From: Bog-1198 sp963727045
GTDB taxonomy: Bacteria > Pseudomonadota > Gammaproteobacteria > Steroidobacterales > Steroidobacteraceae
Direction of reading: 5' to 3'
DNA length: 64,000 nt
NCBI GenBank assembly: GCA_963727045.1
Contig: CAVSES010000001.1
Location: 1,922,001-1,986,000, forward strand
The notes below the pieces were generated by a model. It was not told where the DNA came from, made no database searches, and saw nothing but the letters and a program-made list of their open reading frames with translations. Positions within the stretch are counted from its first letter, which is position 1. Each line of letters starts with the position of its first letter. Below are positions 1 through 10,642 of this stretch, in pieces. Position numbers and translations under genes: made by a program.

Positions 1-1
1 C

Positions 2-121
2 ATCGTCGTCTTGATCGGAGCGGTGGTCGGAATTTTTGCGGGTTTTTTGATCGCCTTAGCGCGCTACAAGATCGCAGGCTACCGGATTCGGGCGGCGCGA
101 CGCCCGCACGGCGCGCAGTAA
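2..121 (+). CDS. wzz: Wzz-like chain-length determinant, C-terminal end (partial)
   Basis: The first 40 codons of the window are open in frame 2 and end at a TAA. They encode a hydrophobic stretch (VVLIGAVVGIFAGFLIAL) followed by a short basic tail, which is how Wzz/chain-length determinant proteins finish: a second transmembrane helix of the GxxxGxxxA/G kind and a few cytoplasmic residues. Wzz sets the modal length of a Wzy-polymerised glycan in the inner membrane, and the presence of Wzx, Wzy and WbpL further on fits this. Most of the protein lies left of the window, so the family call rests on the last helix and on context only. Confidence 0.6.
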   Translation: MVVLIGAVVGIFAGFLIALARYKIAGYRIRAARRPHGAQ

Positions 122-172
122 TTGAAATTGCCGCCGTTGCCACGGCGTTGCACGACCATGTGGAGCACGGTA

Positions 173-1187
173 ATGGATATCAGAGGCAAGAAGTTTGTTG
201 TGATCGGCGGCGCGGGACTGATCGGCTCGCACACAGTGGACAAGCTGATCGGCAGGATGTCGGTGAGATAGTCGTCTACGACAATTTCGTCCGGGGCCGG
301 CAGGAAAACATCTCGTCCGCGTTGAAAGATCCGCGCGTGCGAGTGTTCGACATCGGTGGCGACATATCGCAGACGGATATTCTGGAGTCCGCGATGGACA
401 AGGCTGATGGCGTATTCCATTTTGCGGCCTTGTGGCTGCTGCAATGTCATGAATTTCCGAGAAGCGCCTTCGACGTCAACGTTCGCGGCACGTTCAACGT
501 CATGGAGGCTTGCGTCAAGAAGGGCATCAAGCGCCTCGTGTACTCGTCTTCGGCTTCCGTTTACGGCGATGCGATGCAGGAACCGATGGACGAGGACCAC
601 CCTTTCACAACAAAAACTTCTACGGCGCGACCAAAATAGCCGGAGAGGCGATGCTGCGGGCGTTTCATCACCGCTATGGGTTGGATTTCGTCGGGCTGCG
701 CTACATGAATGTGTACGGTGCGCGTCAGGACTATCATGGCGCTTACATTGCTGTAATCATGAAGATGCTCGATGCGATCGATCGCTGCAACGGACCGACG
801 ATCCTCGGCGATGGAAGCGAAGCTTTCGATTTCGTCGCGGTCGAAGATTGCGCGGCCGCCAATGTGTGCGCCATGAAGGCCGACACACGGATCGCTTTTA
901 CAACGTCGGCACGGGAAAGCGGACATCGCTGAAGGAACTGGCCGAAATGCTGCTGAGGCTTACGGGATGCAGGCACCCAATCGCTTATGCGCCGCGCAGC
1001 CAGGCGACGCTGGTTCGCAACCGAATCGGTTGCCCAAAGCGGGCGAGCGCCGAAATCGGCTTCACCGCCACCATTGACTTGATGGAAGGCCTGCGCCGGT
1101 TGATCGAGTGGCGCAGCGGCCATCGAGCCGAGGTGGAAGCGCTCGGCGTTCCGCCGGTGCCCCGGGATGATACGAAGGCCGAAATGA
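173..1187 (+). CDS. NAD-dependent epimerase/dehydratase, extended SDR (frameshifted)
   Basis: An extended short-chain dehydrogenase acting on a nucleotide sugar. The Rossmann glycine motif GGAGLIGSH lies at residues 12-20, followed by the YDNFVRGRQEN acidic loop, HFAALWLLQCHEFPRSA, the SSSASVYGD serine motif, the catalytic YGATK and RYMNVYG. The pieces lie in three reading frames: frame 2 to about 250, frame 1 to about 610, frame 3 to about 900, then frame 2 again. Three to four single-base indels are implied. The ATG at 173 begins MDIRGKKFVVIGG. The natural end is probably the TGA of an ATGA overlap with the next gene at 1184; the present sequence runs into that gene without a stop. It may supply a 4-epimerised or decarboxylated sugar to the aminotransferase beside it. 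The substrate cannot be read from sequence. Confidence 0.8.
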
Positions 1188-2325
1188 CGAAAAACATCCA
1201 AATTTCCCTTCCCAGCACGGGTGAAGAGGAGTGGCAGGCTGTACGCGAGCCCCTCACGACCGGCTGGCTCACCCAGGGACCCAAGGTTGCGCAGTTCGAG
1301 AAGATCTTTGCGGAGCGGCATGACGTGCGGCACGCGCTGGCAATGACCAGTTGCACCACCGGATTGCATCTGATTCTCGCGGCTCTTGGCATAGGCCCTG
1401 GCGACGAGGTGATTGTTCCGGCATTTACCTGGGTTGCAACGGCCAATGTCGTGCTCTATTGCGGGGCCACGCCCGTCTTTGCGGATGTCGACCGGCGCAG
1501 CTACAACATCGATCCGTCGGACGTTGCCCGCAAGATCACGCCGCAAACGAAAGCCGTCATTGCCGTCCATCTTTTCGGCCTTTGCGCCGAGATGGATGCG
1601 CTCAAGGCGGTGATTCCCTCGCACATCCCGATCGTCGAGGATGCGGCATGCGCGGCAGGGGCGAGCTACAAGGGGGTATCCGCCGGGTCGCTGGGCCGAG
1701 CCGCCGCGTTTTCCTTTCATCCGCGCAAGTCGATTACGACCGGCGAAGGCGGAATGGTCACGACCAATGATGCGAAGCTCGCGGACACCGCCAACATGCT
1801 GCGAAATCACGGCGCGTCCATCTCCGAGGAACAGCGGCACAAGGGGCCCCGTCCGTATCTACTGCCGGAATTCAATCTGCTCGGCTTCAACTACCGCATG
1901 ACCGATCTTCAAGGCGCCGTCGGCATAGTGCAGATGGCGAAGCTGGATCGATTCATCGCCGAGCGGGACGCTTGGGCACGCTGGTACGCCGGCGAGCTTG
2001 CATCCGTTGCGTGGTTGCGCATGCCGCTATGGCCGGCGCTGGGACAGCACGCCTGGCAGGCCTTCGTTACCTATGTCGATCCCGAGTCGGCGCCGCTCGA
2101 GCGCAACGAAATCATGGAGCGTCTACAGCGTCGCGGCATCAGCACGCGGCCGGGCACTCATGCTGCGCACATGCTGGGTTATTACCGCGAGCGCTTCGGG
2201 CTCGCCCAGGGGATCTTCCCGCAGCGAGGGATTGCGATGCCCAAACCATGGCCATCCCGCTGCACAACCGCATGAGCGCCGATGACTATCGCTATGTCGC
2301 CGATGCGATCAAGGACATCACCTGA
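1184..2325 (+). CDS. DegT/DnrJ/EryC1-type PLP sugar aminotransferase (one frameshift)
   Basis: A fold-type I aminotransferase that puts an amino group from glutamate on a keto nucleotide sugar. Seen: SLPSTGEEEWQAV at the start, GPKVAQFE, the PLP-contacting TSCTTGLHLIL, GDEVIVPAFTWVATAN, the aspartate of VEDAACAAGASYKG, and the Schiff-base lysine in FSFHPRKSITTGEGGM. About 380 aa, the usual length. One indel near 2245 shifts the last 25 or so codons: AMPKPWP should continue as MAIPLHNRMSADDYRYVADAIKDIT, ending at 2325. The stop overlaps the next start by one base (TGATG). The HPRK...TTGEGG form differs from WbpE, so it need not be the 3-aminotransferase of the WbpB/WbpD pathway, although it is the only aminotransferase in the window. 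Confidence 0.85.
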
Positions 2326-4192
2326 TGTGCGGAATAGCCGGCATCGTGATATCTCGATGCGGCGCCGGTATCGCCGGTCATCTTCAAACGCATGACCGAC
2401 ACGATCGCGCATCGCGGACCGGACGGCGAAGGACAGTAGACTGACAGCTCATGGGTCTCGGCCATCGGCGGCTCGGCGATCATCGATCTGTCGCCTGCGG
2501 GCCATCAGCCCATGATGAGCGCCGACCAAGTTACGTGGTCAGCTACAACGGCGAGATGTACAATTTCAGGGAATTGGGCGCGCTGAGGCGGCCGGACACC
2601 AGTTCCGGTCCGCGCACGGACACCGAAGTTCTTCTGATGCGCTCGCCGCCTGGGGGAAAAGGCGCTCGACGGTTCAACGGCATGTTTGCGATGGCAATCT
2701 GGGACCGAAACAAGCGGAAGCTTTTCCTCGCGCGGGACCGATATGGGATCAAACCCCTGTACTACACCCGCTGCGGAAATGCGTTCATCTTCGCCTCCGA
2801 AATCAAAGCCATCCTGGCTCATCCGGCGTTTGCGACGTCGCTGGACAAGGAGCCCTGCTGGAATATTTCACCTTCCAGAATTTCTTCACGGACCGGACGC
2901 TTTTTGCCGGCGTGCGCATCCTCCCCGCGGGAACGCACATGCGAGGTCGTTCTGGGCGGGCAGCGTCCCGCGCACCCGTAGCGATACTGGGACTATCAGT
3001 TCGCGAGCCGGAGACACGGTGCGACGAGCGCGAGTATGCGGAGGAGCTTGACAGGCTGCTCAAGCAGGCGGTCAGCCGGCAATTGGTGAGCGATGTCGAC
3101 GTCGGCGCGTACCTCAGCGGGGGAATGGACTCCGGCACGCTGACAGCGATCGCCGCGACCCAGCTGCCTTATCTCAAGACATTCACCTGCGGCTTCGACC
3201 TGCATTCCGCGTCGGGCATGGAGCTCGCCTTCGACGAACGCTCGAAGGCCGAATTCATGTCCTACAAATTCAAGACCGAGCACTACGAGATGGTGCTGAA
3301 GGCCGGCGACATGGAACGGGTGATGCCCGCGTGGCCTGGCACATCGAAGAGCCGCGCGTGGGGCAGAGCTACCCGAATTTCTATGCCTCCCAGCTCGCAA
3401 GCAAGTTCGTAAAAGTGGTTCTCTCGGGGGCGGCGGCGACGAGCTTTTCGGCGGCTATCCCTGGAGATATTATCGCGCCGTGGTCAACGACAGTTTCGAG
3501 GATTACATCGACAAGTATTACGTCTACTGGCAGAGATTGATACCGAACAGGATCGTCCAGCAGGTTTTTGCTCCGATCTGGCCGGAGGTGAAGCACGTCT
3601 GGACCCGCGACATTTTCCGGGACGTTTTCGACCATCATGCACCGCAGATTGACCAGGCCCGAGGACTACATCAATCATTCATGTATCTCGAGGCAAAGAC
3701 CTTTTTGCACGGATTGCTGCTGGTGGAGGACAAGCTGAGCATGGCCCACAGCGTGGAAACGCGCGTGCCGTTCCTGGACAACGATCTCGTCGATTTCGCG
3801 ATGAGGCTCCCGGTCTCTCTCAAACTCGCAAACCTGGGCGAAGTGGTCCGGATGAACGAAAATGAGCCGGGGAGCAAAGAGGTCAAATACTTCGAAAGGA
3901 CGAACGACGGCAAGCTGTTGCTGCGGAACGTGATGGCGCGGTACATTCCCCCCGAAGTAGCCAACGGGGAGAAGCAGGGTTTCTCGGCGCCGGACGCGAG
4001 CTGGTTCAAGGGCGAAAGCATGGACTACGTCCGCCAACAAATCATTACCCGCACTCCAGAAATCTATGAATATCTCGATCGAAAGACGTCCGAATCGCTG
4101 GTGAACGAGCATCTGTACGGACGGCAGAATCGCCGGCACTGATCTGGTCGCTGCTCAGCGTCGAGAATTGGCTGACGCGCTGCTATGCTTGA
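2325..4192 (+). CDS. Asparagine-synthase-like glutamine amidotransferase (several frameshifts)
   Basis: A class II glutamine amidotransferase fused to an asparagine synthase domain, about 620 aa. The ATG at 2325 gives MCGIAGIV with the nucleophilic Cys2, then IAHRGPDGEG, VVSYNGEMYNFREL, FNGMFAMAIWD and LARDRYGIKPLYY. The synthase domain has the PP-loop YLSGGMDSGT, then the conserved KLSMAHSVETRVPFLDNDLVDFA. At least five indels break it between 2360 and 3480. The last open stretch stops at 4142, but one base shift continues LIWSLLSVENWL, the usual family ending, to a TGA at 4190-4192 that overlaps the next gene. Inside polysaccharide loci such AsnB homologues are thought to amidate sugar uronic acids (WbpS type) rather than make asparagine. 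That role is inferred from position. Confidence 0.8.
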
Positions 4193-4696
4193 GGAACTGC
4201 TGCGGCAACTGCGCGCCCTCTGGCTGCTTCGCCGACGGGACGTTCACGCGCAGCATAACCGCTCGCTGCCCTTCGCGGACTACGTGGTCGATCGGTGGGA
4301 AAAGGCCCGCGAACTGGGCTTCGGCGAAGGAACCTCCATTTACGACAGCGCGCTCGTGTCGGTGATGTGCGGGTCGGAAAGAACACGTGGATCGGCCCCG
4401 GAGTCATTCTGGACGGATCGGGAGGATTGTCGATCGGATCAAATTGCTCGATTTCGGCCGGTGTTCAGATATACAGCCATGATTCGATTCAATGGGCATT
4501 GAGCGGCGGAAGCGCCGCATATGCATATGCCGGCACGTCGATCGGTGACAATTGTTATATCGGGCCGCAAACGGTAGTTTCCAAGGGAGTTCACGTCGGC
4601 AATGGCTGCTTGATCGGCGCATGCAGTCTCGTGCTCGCCGACATTCCCGCGGGCGCTACGGCGTTCGGAACCCCATGCCGCGTCAAGGCCACATGA
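4185..4696 (+). CDS. Left-handed beta-helix (hexapeptide) acyltransferase (one frameshift)
   Basis: A trimeric-type acetyl/acyltransferase. After an N-terminal helical section (MLEELLRQLRALW...) come hexapeptide repeats: VGKNTWIGPGVILDG, LSIGSNCSISAGVQIYSHD, then TSIGDNCYIGPQTVVSKGVHVGNGCLIGACSLV and the closing GTPCRVKAT. The histidine in IYSHDS fits the catalytic position of this fold. One indel near 4365 joins the start in frame 3 to the repeats in frame 2. The start overlaps the end of the amidotransferase gene, so the two are probably translated together. It most likely O- or N-acylates a sugar of the repeat unit; the acceptor is unknown. Confidence 0.75.
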
Positions 4697-4706
4697 GATC
4701 CATTCG

Positions 4707-5683
4707 ATGATTGACCGCGCGCAATTTCGCTCCACATTCCTCGACCTGTTCGAACGCCCGATCTCGCTGAGCGGAAAACTTCGCCGTCAGCTCGAATGCA
4801 TCGGCCGACGTCAGGCAAGAACAGACGAACTCGGTGTTTTCCGAGAAGTGGGGCAAGTACCAAGGCAGCGCGGAAAAGGACAAGCTCTTCGAATTCCAGC
4901 GCCAATGGTATCTGAAGCTTTACGGATTCGAGTCGGAACGCGCCCTCGGAGAACATTTGTGCGCGAGCCCCGTGATCTTTGATGCCGGATGCGGCCTCGG
5001 ATACAAGGCTGCCTGGTTTGCCGGGCTTTCGCCGCAGTCCCTCGTCATTGGAATGGATTTTTCGGATGCCGCGGCTCAGGCGGCGCGCAATTATTCGACA
5101 CTCGAGAATCTGTTCTTCGTTCAAGGCGATATTGCGGACACCGGTCTGCGCGCAGGCAGCGTCGATTATGTGAGCTGCGACCAAGTGATCATGCAGCACC
5201 GAGAATCCGGAGCGCACCTTTGCTGAACTTGCGCGGTTAACGCCCCGGAGCGGTCAGCTCGCCTGCTATTTTTATGCCAAAAAAGCGCTCCCCCGCGAAC
5301 TCCTTGACGACCACTTCCGGATCCGGTGCAGTCATATCGATCGGGAGAAGCTTTGGGACATGTCCGAGCAACTCACTGAACTCGGCCGGCGTCTGAGCGC
5401 TCTCAAAGTCGATATCGATGTTCCGGAGATTCCCGAACTCGGGATCAAAGGAGGCCGGTACGACATACAGCGCTTCATCTATTGGAATTTCCTCAAGTGT
5501 TTCTGGAACGCAGACTTGGGCACGGAGACTTCGGTATTGACCAACTTCGATTGGTACAGCCCGAGCAATGCGCGCCGGTTCAGTGAATCGGAAATACGCG
5601 CCATTCCTTGTGGCGGCCAACGGCATGAGAGAGATATTCTTTCATTCGGAAGAGGCGTGTTTTTCGGTGTCTTTGGCCGCTGA
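4707..5683 (+). CDS. Class I SAM-dependent methyltransferase (frameshifted)
   Basis: A Rossmann-fold methyltransferase. Seen: FSEKWGKYQGSAEKDKLFEF, motif I VIFDAGCGLGYKAAWFA, the acidic end of strand 2 in VIGMDFSDAAAQAARN, then QGDIADTGLRAGSVDYVSCDQVIMQH. A later segment MSEQLTELGRRLSALKVDID through FNWYSPSNARRFSESEIR and FFHSEEACFSV is the usual C-terminal part. The fragments lie in frames 3, 1, 2 and 3, so at least three indels are present (near 4800, 5215 and 5600). The end is uncertain by a few codons: a TGA at 5681-5683 fits best. It follows the acyltransferase by 10 bases. It could methylate a sugar of the unit or act on a small precursor. Confidence 0.65.
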
Positions 5684-5703
5684 GGCCCAAAGCTCAATCA
5701 CTT

Positions 5704-6878
5704 ATGAACGCCTTGCATCTCCCGCTCGCCTCCACCGGCCTGAAAATTTGCACCCGTTGTATCTACGATGAACGCACCGCCTCGATCTCGTTCGACCAAA
5801 GTGGCGTATGCAACTATTGCCGGCAGATCGACCGGTTGACAGCAGAATACGGAACAGGCACGGAGTCGGGAAAGGTCAAGCTCGACTCGATCATTGATGA
5901 GATCAAGCGGACGGGCGCCGGAAAACGCTACGACTGCGTCATCGGGGTCAGCGGCGGAACTGACTCGTCATACATGGTCCACCTCGCGAGGCAATGGGGA
6001 CTGCGGCCGTTGGCGGTTCACTACGACAATACCTGGAATACCGCAATTTCCACCCAGAACATCCGCAAGGTTCTCTCTCGGCTCTCGACATCGATCTTTA
6101 CACACACGTAGTCGACAACAAGGAATCGGACGACATCTTCAGGGCGTTCTTCACGGCGGGGGTCGCCGAAATCGACGCCGCGACCGATCTCGCGCTGGCC
6201 GAAACGCTGTACCGGGCTGCTTCGAAGTACGGCGTGAAATACGTGCTCGAGGGCCACTCTTTCATTACCGAGGGAATAACGCCAATCGGCCGCAACTACT
6301 TCGACGGCAAGTACATCCAATCGATTCACAGTCGATTCGGCAGGCTCGCCATGAAGACTTACCCGTTGATGACCTTCAGCCGCTTCTTGTGGTGGAGTTG
6401 TGGCGCTCGAATCCGGAAAATACGCCCATTTTGGTACATCCCGTATTCAAAGGAGGAGGCCCGGCGCTATCTGCAAGACCAATTCGGCTGGCAGTACTAC
6501 GGAGGCCATCACCTCGAAAATAGAATGACCGCGTTCTTCCACGGCATCTATGCTCCGCAAAAATTCCATTCCGATTTCCGCAACAACACGCTTTCGGCTC
6601 TGGTGCGCAACGGAAAGATGTCGAGGGAGGCTGCGCTCGCCGAATATGCAGCGCCGCCGTTGGTCGAAGATGACTTGCTTGCATACTTCAAGAAGCGGCT
6701 CGGATTGAGCGATCAGGAATACAGCCGCCTGATGGACGCCCCTCCGAAGAGCTGGCGAGACTTCCCCACGTACAAGAGACGATTCGAACGCCTTCGCCCG
6801 CTGTTTTATGTCCTGGCAAAGCGGAATCTGGTGCCCATGAGCTTCTACCTCAAATATTGCCTGCCCGCGCCCCCATGA
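5704..6878 (+). CDS. wbpG: N-acetyl sugar amidotransferase, WbpG family (one frameshift)
   Basis: An ATP-pyrophosphatase-type enzyme that turns a sugar N-acetyl group into an N-acetamidino group using ammonia. Seen: an N-terminal zinc-type pair CTRCIYDERT and CNYC, the PP-loop VIGVSGGTDSSYM, LRPLAVHYDNTWNT, YVLEGHSFITEG and the C-terminal FFHGIYAPQKFHSDFRNN. About 390 aa, normal for the family. One indel near 6090 moves the frame. The stop overlaps the start of the HisH-like gene (ATGA), and a HisF-like gene follows. In Pseudomonas aeruginosa O5, WbpG works with HisH2 and HisF2, which deliver ammonia from glutamine. The two candidate substrates here are L-FucNAc (fnlABC in this locus) and a 2,3-diacetamido uronic acid (wbpB/wbpD in this locus). 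Confidence 0.88.
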
Positions 6879-7492
6879 AACTCGGCATGATTACCATCGT
6901 CGACTACGGAATGGGCAACTTGGGGTCGATTCAGAACATGTTCAAGCGAATCGGCGCGAAGGCGCGGATATCCGCCGACCCGCGCGATCTCGACAGTGCT
7001 GAAAAGATCCTGCTCCCCGGGGTCGGAGCATTCGACGGCGCGATGGAGCGGATCAATCGGGCGGCTTTCGCGACATCCTTGACCGCGAAGGCTCTCGTCG
7101 AGCGGGTACCGGTTCTCTGTATCTGCCTCGGGATGCAGCTGCTGACCCGGTCGAGCGAGGAAGGCAATGCACCCGGGCTTGGATGGATCGCGGCCGAAAC
7201 GTCGTGATTACCGCAAACGAACGGACTCAAGGTGCCGCACATGGGATGGAATGCTGTCACTGCATCGGGACCGAGCGAATTGACGGCGGGACTGGCCCCG
7301 GACGCCCGCTACTATTTCGTGCATTCCTACTTCGTCCGCGTCGACCATGCCGAGGATTCCGTCCTCAAAGCCCGCTATGGGGTGACCTTCGACGCTGCCG
7401 TCGCTCACGGAAATGTCTTCGGCGCGCAATTTCACCCGGAAAAAAGCCACCGATTCGGCATGCAGCTGCTGTCGAATTTCGCCCGCCTCTGA
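6875..7492 (+). CDS. hisH2: HisH-like glutaminase partnering WbpG (one frameshift)
   Basis: A class I glutamine amidotransferase resembling the glutaminase subunit of imidazole glycerol phosphate synthase. It begins ITIVDYGMGNLGSIQNMFKRIG, has the oxyanion LLPGVGAFDGAM, the nucleophile region VPVLCICLGMQLL and the His-Glu pair in AQFHPEKSHRFG, so the glutaminase triad is complete. One indel near 7205 breaks the gene; VPHMGWNAV continues in another frame. The start at 6875 overlaps the WbpG stop; an internal ATG at 6887 is a less likely alternative. Its place between wbpG and a HisF homologue, with no other his gene near, points to ammonia supply for acetamidino formation rather than histidine synthesis. 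Confidence 0.88.
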
Positions 7493-8262
7493 TGCTTCGG
7501 ACCCGCATCATCCCGGCGCTTCTGCTGCGCAACGAGAGCTTGGTCAAAACCACGCGATTCGGGCATTTTACTTATGTCGGAGATCCCTGCAATACGGTCC
7601 GCATATTCAATGAGTTAGAAGTCGATGAATTGCTGTTTCTGGACATTACCGCGACGCCGGAGGGCCGCACCCCGAACCTTGATTTGCTGGCGGACATCGC
7701 CAACGAATGTTTCATGCCGTTGGGCTACGGCGGCGGCATCAGGCGCTTCGATGACGCCAAGGCAATATTGCGGCTGGGGTTCGAGAAATAGTGGTCAATT
7801 CGTATGCCATCGAGAATCCCCGGTTCGTATCGCAGCTCGCGGAACATTTCGGAAGCCAGGCAGTCATTGTATCCATCGACGTCAAGCGCACCTGGTTGGG
7901 TGCCAGAAGTTTTCACACGCGCCGGCGTCGCGAACACCGGGCGCGACCCCGTCGAGTGGGCGCGGGAGGCCGAATCGCTCGGCGCTGGAGAAATACTGCT
8001 CACGTCAATCGATCGCGAAGGTACCTGGCAGGGACTTGATTTGGAGTTGGTGCGCACCGTGACCGGTGCAGTGAGCATTCCGGTCATTGCGCACGGCGGA
8101 GCGGGCAACGTCGCGCATTTAGGGCAGGCCGTCGCGGCCGGCGCTTCCGCCGTGGCCGTTGGCAGCATGGTAGTATTCCAAAAACAAGGGATGGGAGTCC
8201 TTGTCAATTTTCCCGACCCAGCGGAGATCGCGAGCGCGATTCGATTGAATGCCGCTGGGTGA
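7492..8262 (+). CDS. hisF2: HisF-like ammonia channel partner of WbpG (two frameshifts)
   Basis: A TIM-barrel protein of the HisF family, about 255 aa. Seen: RTRIIPALLLRNESLVKT at the start, LGYGGGIRR, VVNSYAIENP, VSIDVKRTW, GAGEILLTSIDREGTWQG and IPVIAHGGAGN. The strand-1 motif of true HisF (IIPCLDV, with the catalytic aspartate) is replaced by IIPALLL, so cyclase chemistry looks lost while the barrel and ammonia path remain. That pattern is known for the HisF2 partners of WbpG. Indels near 7790 (a missing A in the GAGAAATAG run) and near 7900 split it. The start overlaps the HisH-like stop by one base (TGATG). Confidence 0.88.
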
Positions 8263-8296
8263 TGTTTGGCGTCAATCTATTCCGTGCCGGGAGTTC

Positions 8297-10622
8297 ATGA
8301 GGAAAATCGATTTCGAGCGAAGGGAACTGCTGCGATGATCGCGCTGTCGGGTCCGACCATGATGTATCTGGCCGGGTGCAGTGGCGGCGGCCCCGCGGCC
8401 ACGGGCGCACTGCAGACCTCCAGCGCGCCGACGGTCTCGGACCCCCCCAGCGACCAGCAGTTCACGTGCAGTCCCGCCTCCAATTGCAAGCCGCTCGTGA
8501 TGCGTTATGCATATTCGGATCAATCGCTGTCGCCCACCAGAAGTGACATGGCCGCGACCCTTTATAACCTGACGACCACGAACGATCGATTCGATGACGC
8601 CAGCTTGTGCTATGAGTTTAACGGCACGACTTCGCTAGCCACAGTCCATCAGATTGCGGACTTTCCGTCGCCAAATTTCGCGGTTTCCTTTTGGGCAAAA
8701 TCCGCGACCGTCACGCACATGCAGGCGGTGACCATTGCCGCGGGATCCAATGTCCTAGCCAGCATAGAGTTCAACAATCAAAGCGGCCTGGCGATTCTCT
8801 GGGGAAGCGCGGACACCTTTGCGGTCGGATCCTACCAACCCTACTTGCTCACTGCGGGAGCATCGGGGGAATTCACCGACGGCGCCTGGCATCACTACCT
8901 CGTCCAGTTCGATGGTTCGAAACTCTCGGCGTTTGTCGACGGGGCAGAAGTGGGCAGCGTGGCTGCTCATCCATTGACCGGCGCCAGCGACATTCTCATC
9001 GGCGGCGGCGATGCGCCGGCCTGGAACGGTGCCCTGGATGACGTGCGGCTGCACACCCAGTCGTTTGACTCTTCATATGTGCCGCAAATGGTCTACTCCT
9101 GGGCGCAGGTCAAACCCGTCACGCGCAACGATTCGATGCTTGCGTACTATCCTTTTGACGGCGATGCGGTGAACAACAATGGCCGGGGATTCGATGGGGT
9201 GGTGTTCAATGCCCTGCCGGTCGCCGATCGCTTCGGTCAGGCGGCTCGGGCCTATGCCTTTGACGGCAAGGATGCCTATATCGAATTGCCCACTCAACTC
9301 GGCCCCGTCAGCGGAGACTTCTGCGTGGCCTTCTGGTTTGAGTCCGCATCGAGCCAGGTGATGACCGCATTCAGCGTTACGAAGGGCATCACCCCGGGGT
9401 CCGGCGATCTCAATTTCATCTTCAATGCCGCGCATGCGCTCTCGGTGAAGCTCGACGGTGCGACCTCGACCGCCATTTCCTTTGGGTCGCCGGGTGATCT
9501 GACGGACGGCACATGGCATTTCGTGTTGCTGCAACGAGTGGGCGCAACCTTCAGCTTTACCTGGACGGCGTGCCGAAAGGCACCATGCAAAATGCATCCA
9601 GTGTGCTGACATCGGATTCCATCATCCGATTTGGACAAGCATCGGGCGCCGAGGTTGTCGCCGAGAATTTCTGGAACGGTTCGCTCGACGACGTTCAAAT
9701 CTATTCGATCTCATTCACGCTGCAGGAAATCGCCGCGCTCAGGCAACTGCAGTTCCGGCCGCGCGACGGGGCCGGCGCCCTGGATTTCAAAACAAGATGT
9801 GGATGCTGGGAGGCTGGAATCCCGAGAATGCCCTTCCCACCAACAATCAAATATGGTCATCGAGCGATGGCTCCAATTGGGCTTTCGTCTGCGATGCGCC
9901 GTGGGAGCGGCGGCACATGGCGGGATGGCTGGTCTACAACGAGTCTGTGGGTGGTCGGCGGCGACAACAACAGCGGCCACTATCAAAACGACGTGTGGTC
10001 CTCGGCCGACGGCCTCAACTGGGTTCAGGAGACGAATTCGGTTCCCTGGGCGGACCGCGCAACACAATACACCGTCGCTTTCAATGGCTTGATGTGGCTC
10101 ATGGGCGGCCAGCAGCTCGGCTCGCAGACGGTTGCGGGTGCAGCATACAACGACGTCTATTCCTCCACCGACGGGAAGTCCTGGACTCTGGTTGCGGCCC
10201 ACGCCGGCTGGAGCCCCCGGGGCCAGATCATCGGTAATGTGGTTTTCGGGGGCAAGATGCGGGTGATAGGCGGCGGTACCTACGACGTGCGCACCTATCT
10301 CAATGATGTTTGGAACAGCGCTGACGGAATCCACTGGACTGAAATTCTGTCTTCTGCGCCCTGGATCGGACGGCAATTTCACAACATTGCCGTATTCGAC
10401 AATAAGATTTGGGTAATTGCCGGCGGCACGCCGCAAGACGAGGGGGGATCGACTGATGTCTGGTATTCCACCGACGGCATTTCATGGACGAACCTCGCCG
10501 GCGCCCCATGGATACTGCGCCATGCGGCAAGCGTATGGGTATTTCAGAACTCACTGTGGTTCGGGAATGGCAGTTCCTCGGCGGCCTACAACGATATTTG
10601 GAAACTGACTTACGCGAATTGA
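8297..10622 (+). CDS. Predicted lipoprotein with two LamG-like domains and Kelch-type repeats (frameshifted)
   Basis: A protein of roughly 770 aa whose cellular role I do not recognise. The best start is the ATG at 8297 (MRKIDFERRELL) behind a GGGAG ribosome site; an indel near 8330 then leads to MIALSGPTMMYLAGCSGG, with lipobox LAGC and a RR pair before it. Two concanavalin/LamG-like domains follow (YEFNGTTSLATVHQ ... WHHYLVQFDGSKLSAFVDG, and YAFDGKDAYIELPTQ ... WHFVLLQ ... LYLDGVPKG). After indels near 9560 and 9800 come four or five Kelch-like blades with the pattern NDVWSSADGxxW (NQIWSSSDGSNW, NDVYSSTDGKSW, TDVWYSTDGISW). This build suggests an outer-membrane-anchored glycan-binding protein. 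Codon use and GC match the neighbours. Confidence 0.7.
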
Positions 10623-10642
10623 GCAGCTCCGATTCGTTCCTG

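Noticed and set aside
356..2275. A single long reading frame joining the epimerase and the aminotransferase
   Set aside because: The N-terminal 170 or so residues are antisense-like and unrelated to either family; the join results from indels in the epimerase and a lost stop at the ATGA overlap, so it is not a fusion protein.
6875..8262. Histidine biosynthesis genes
   Set aside because: Only hisH and hisF homologues are present, the HisF lacks the strand-1 catalytic aspartate, and both are coupled to wbpG.
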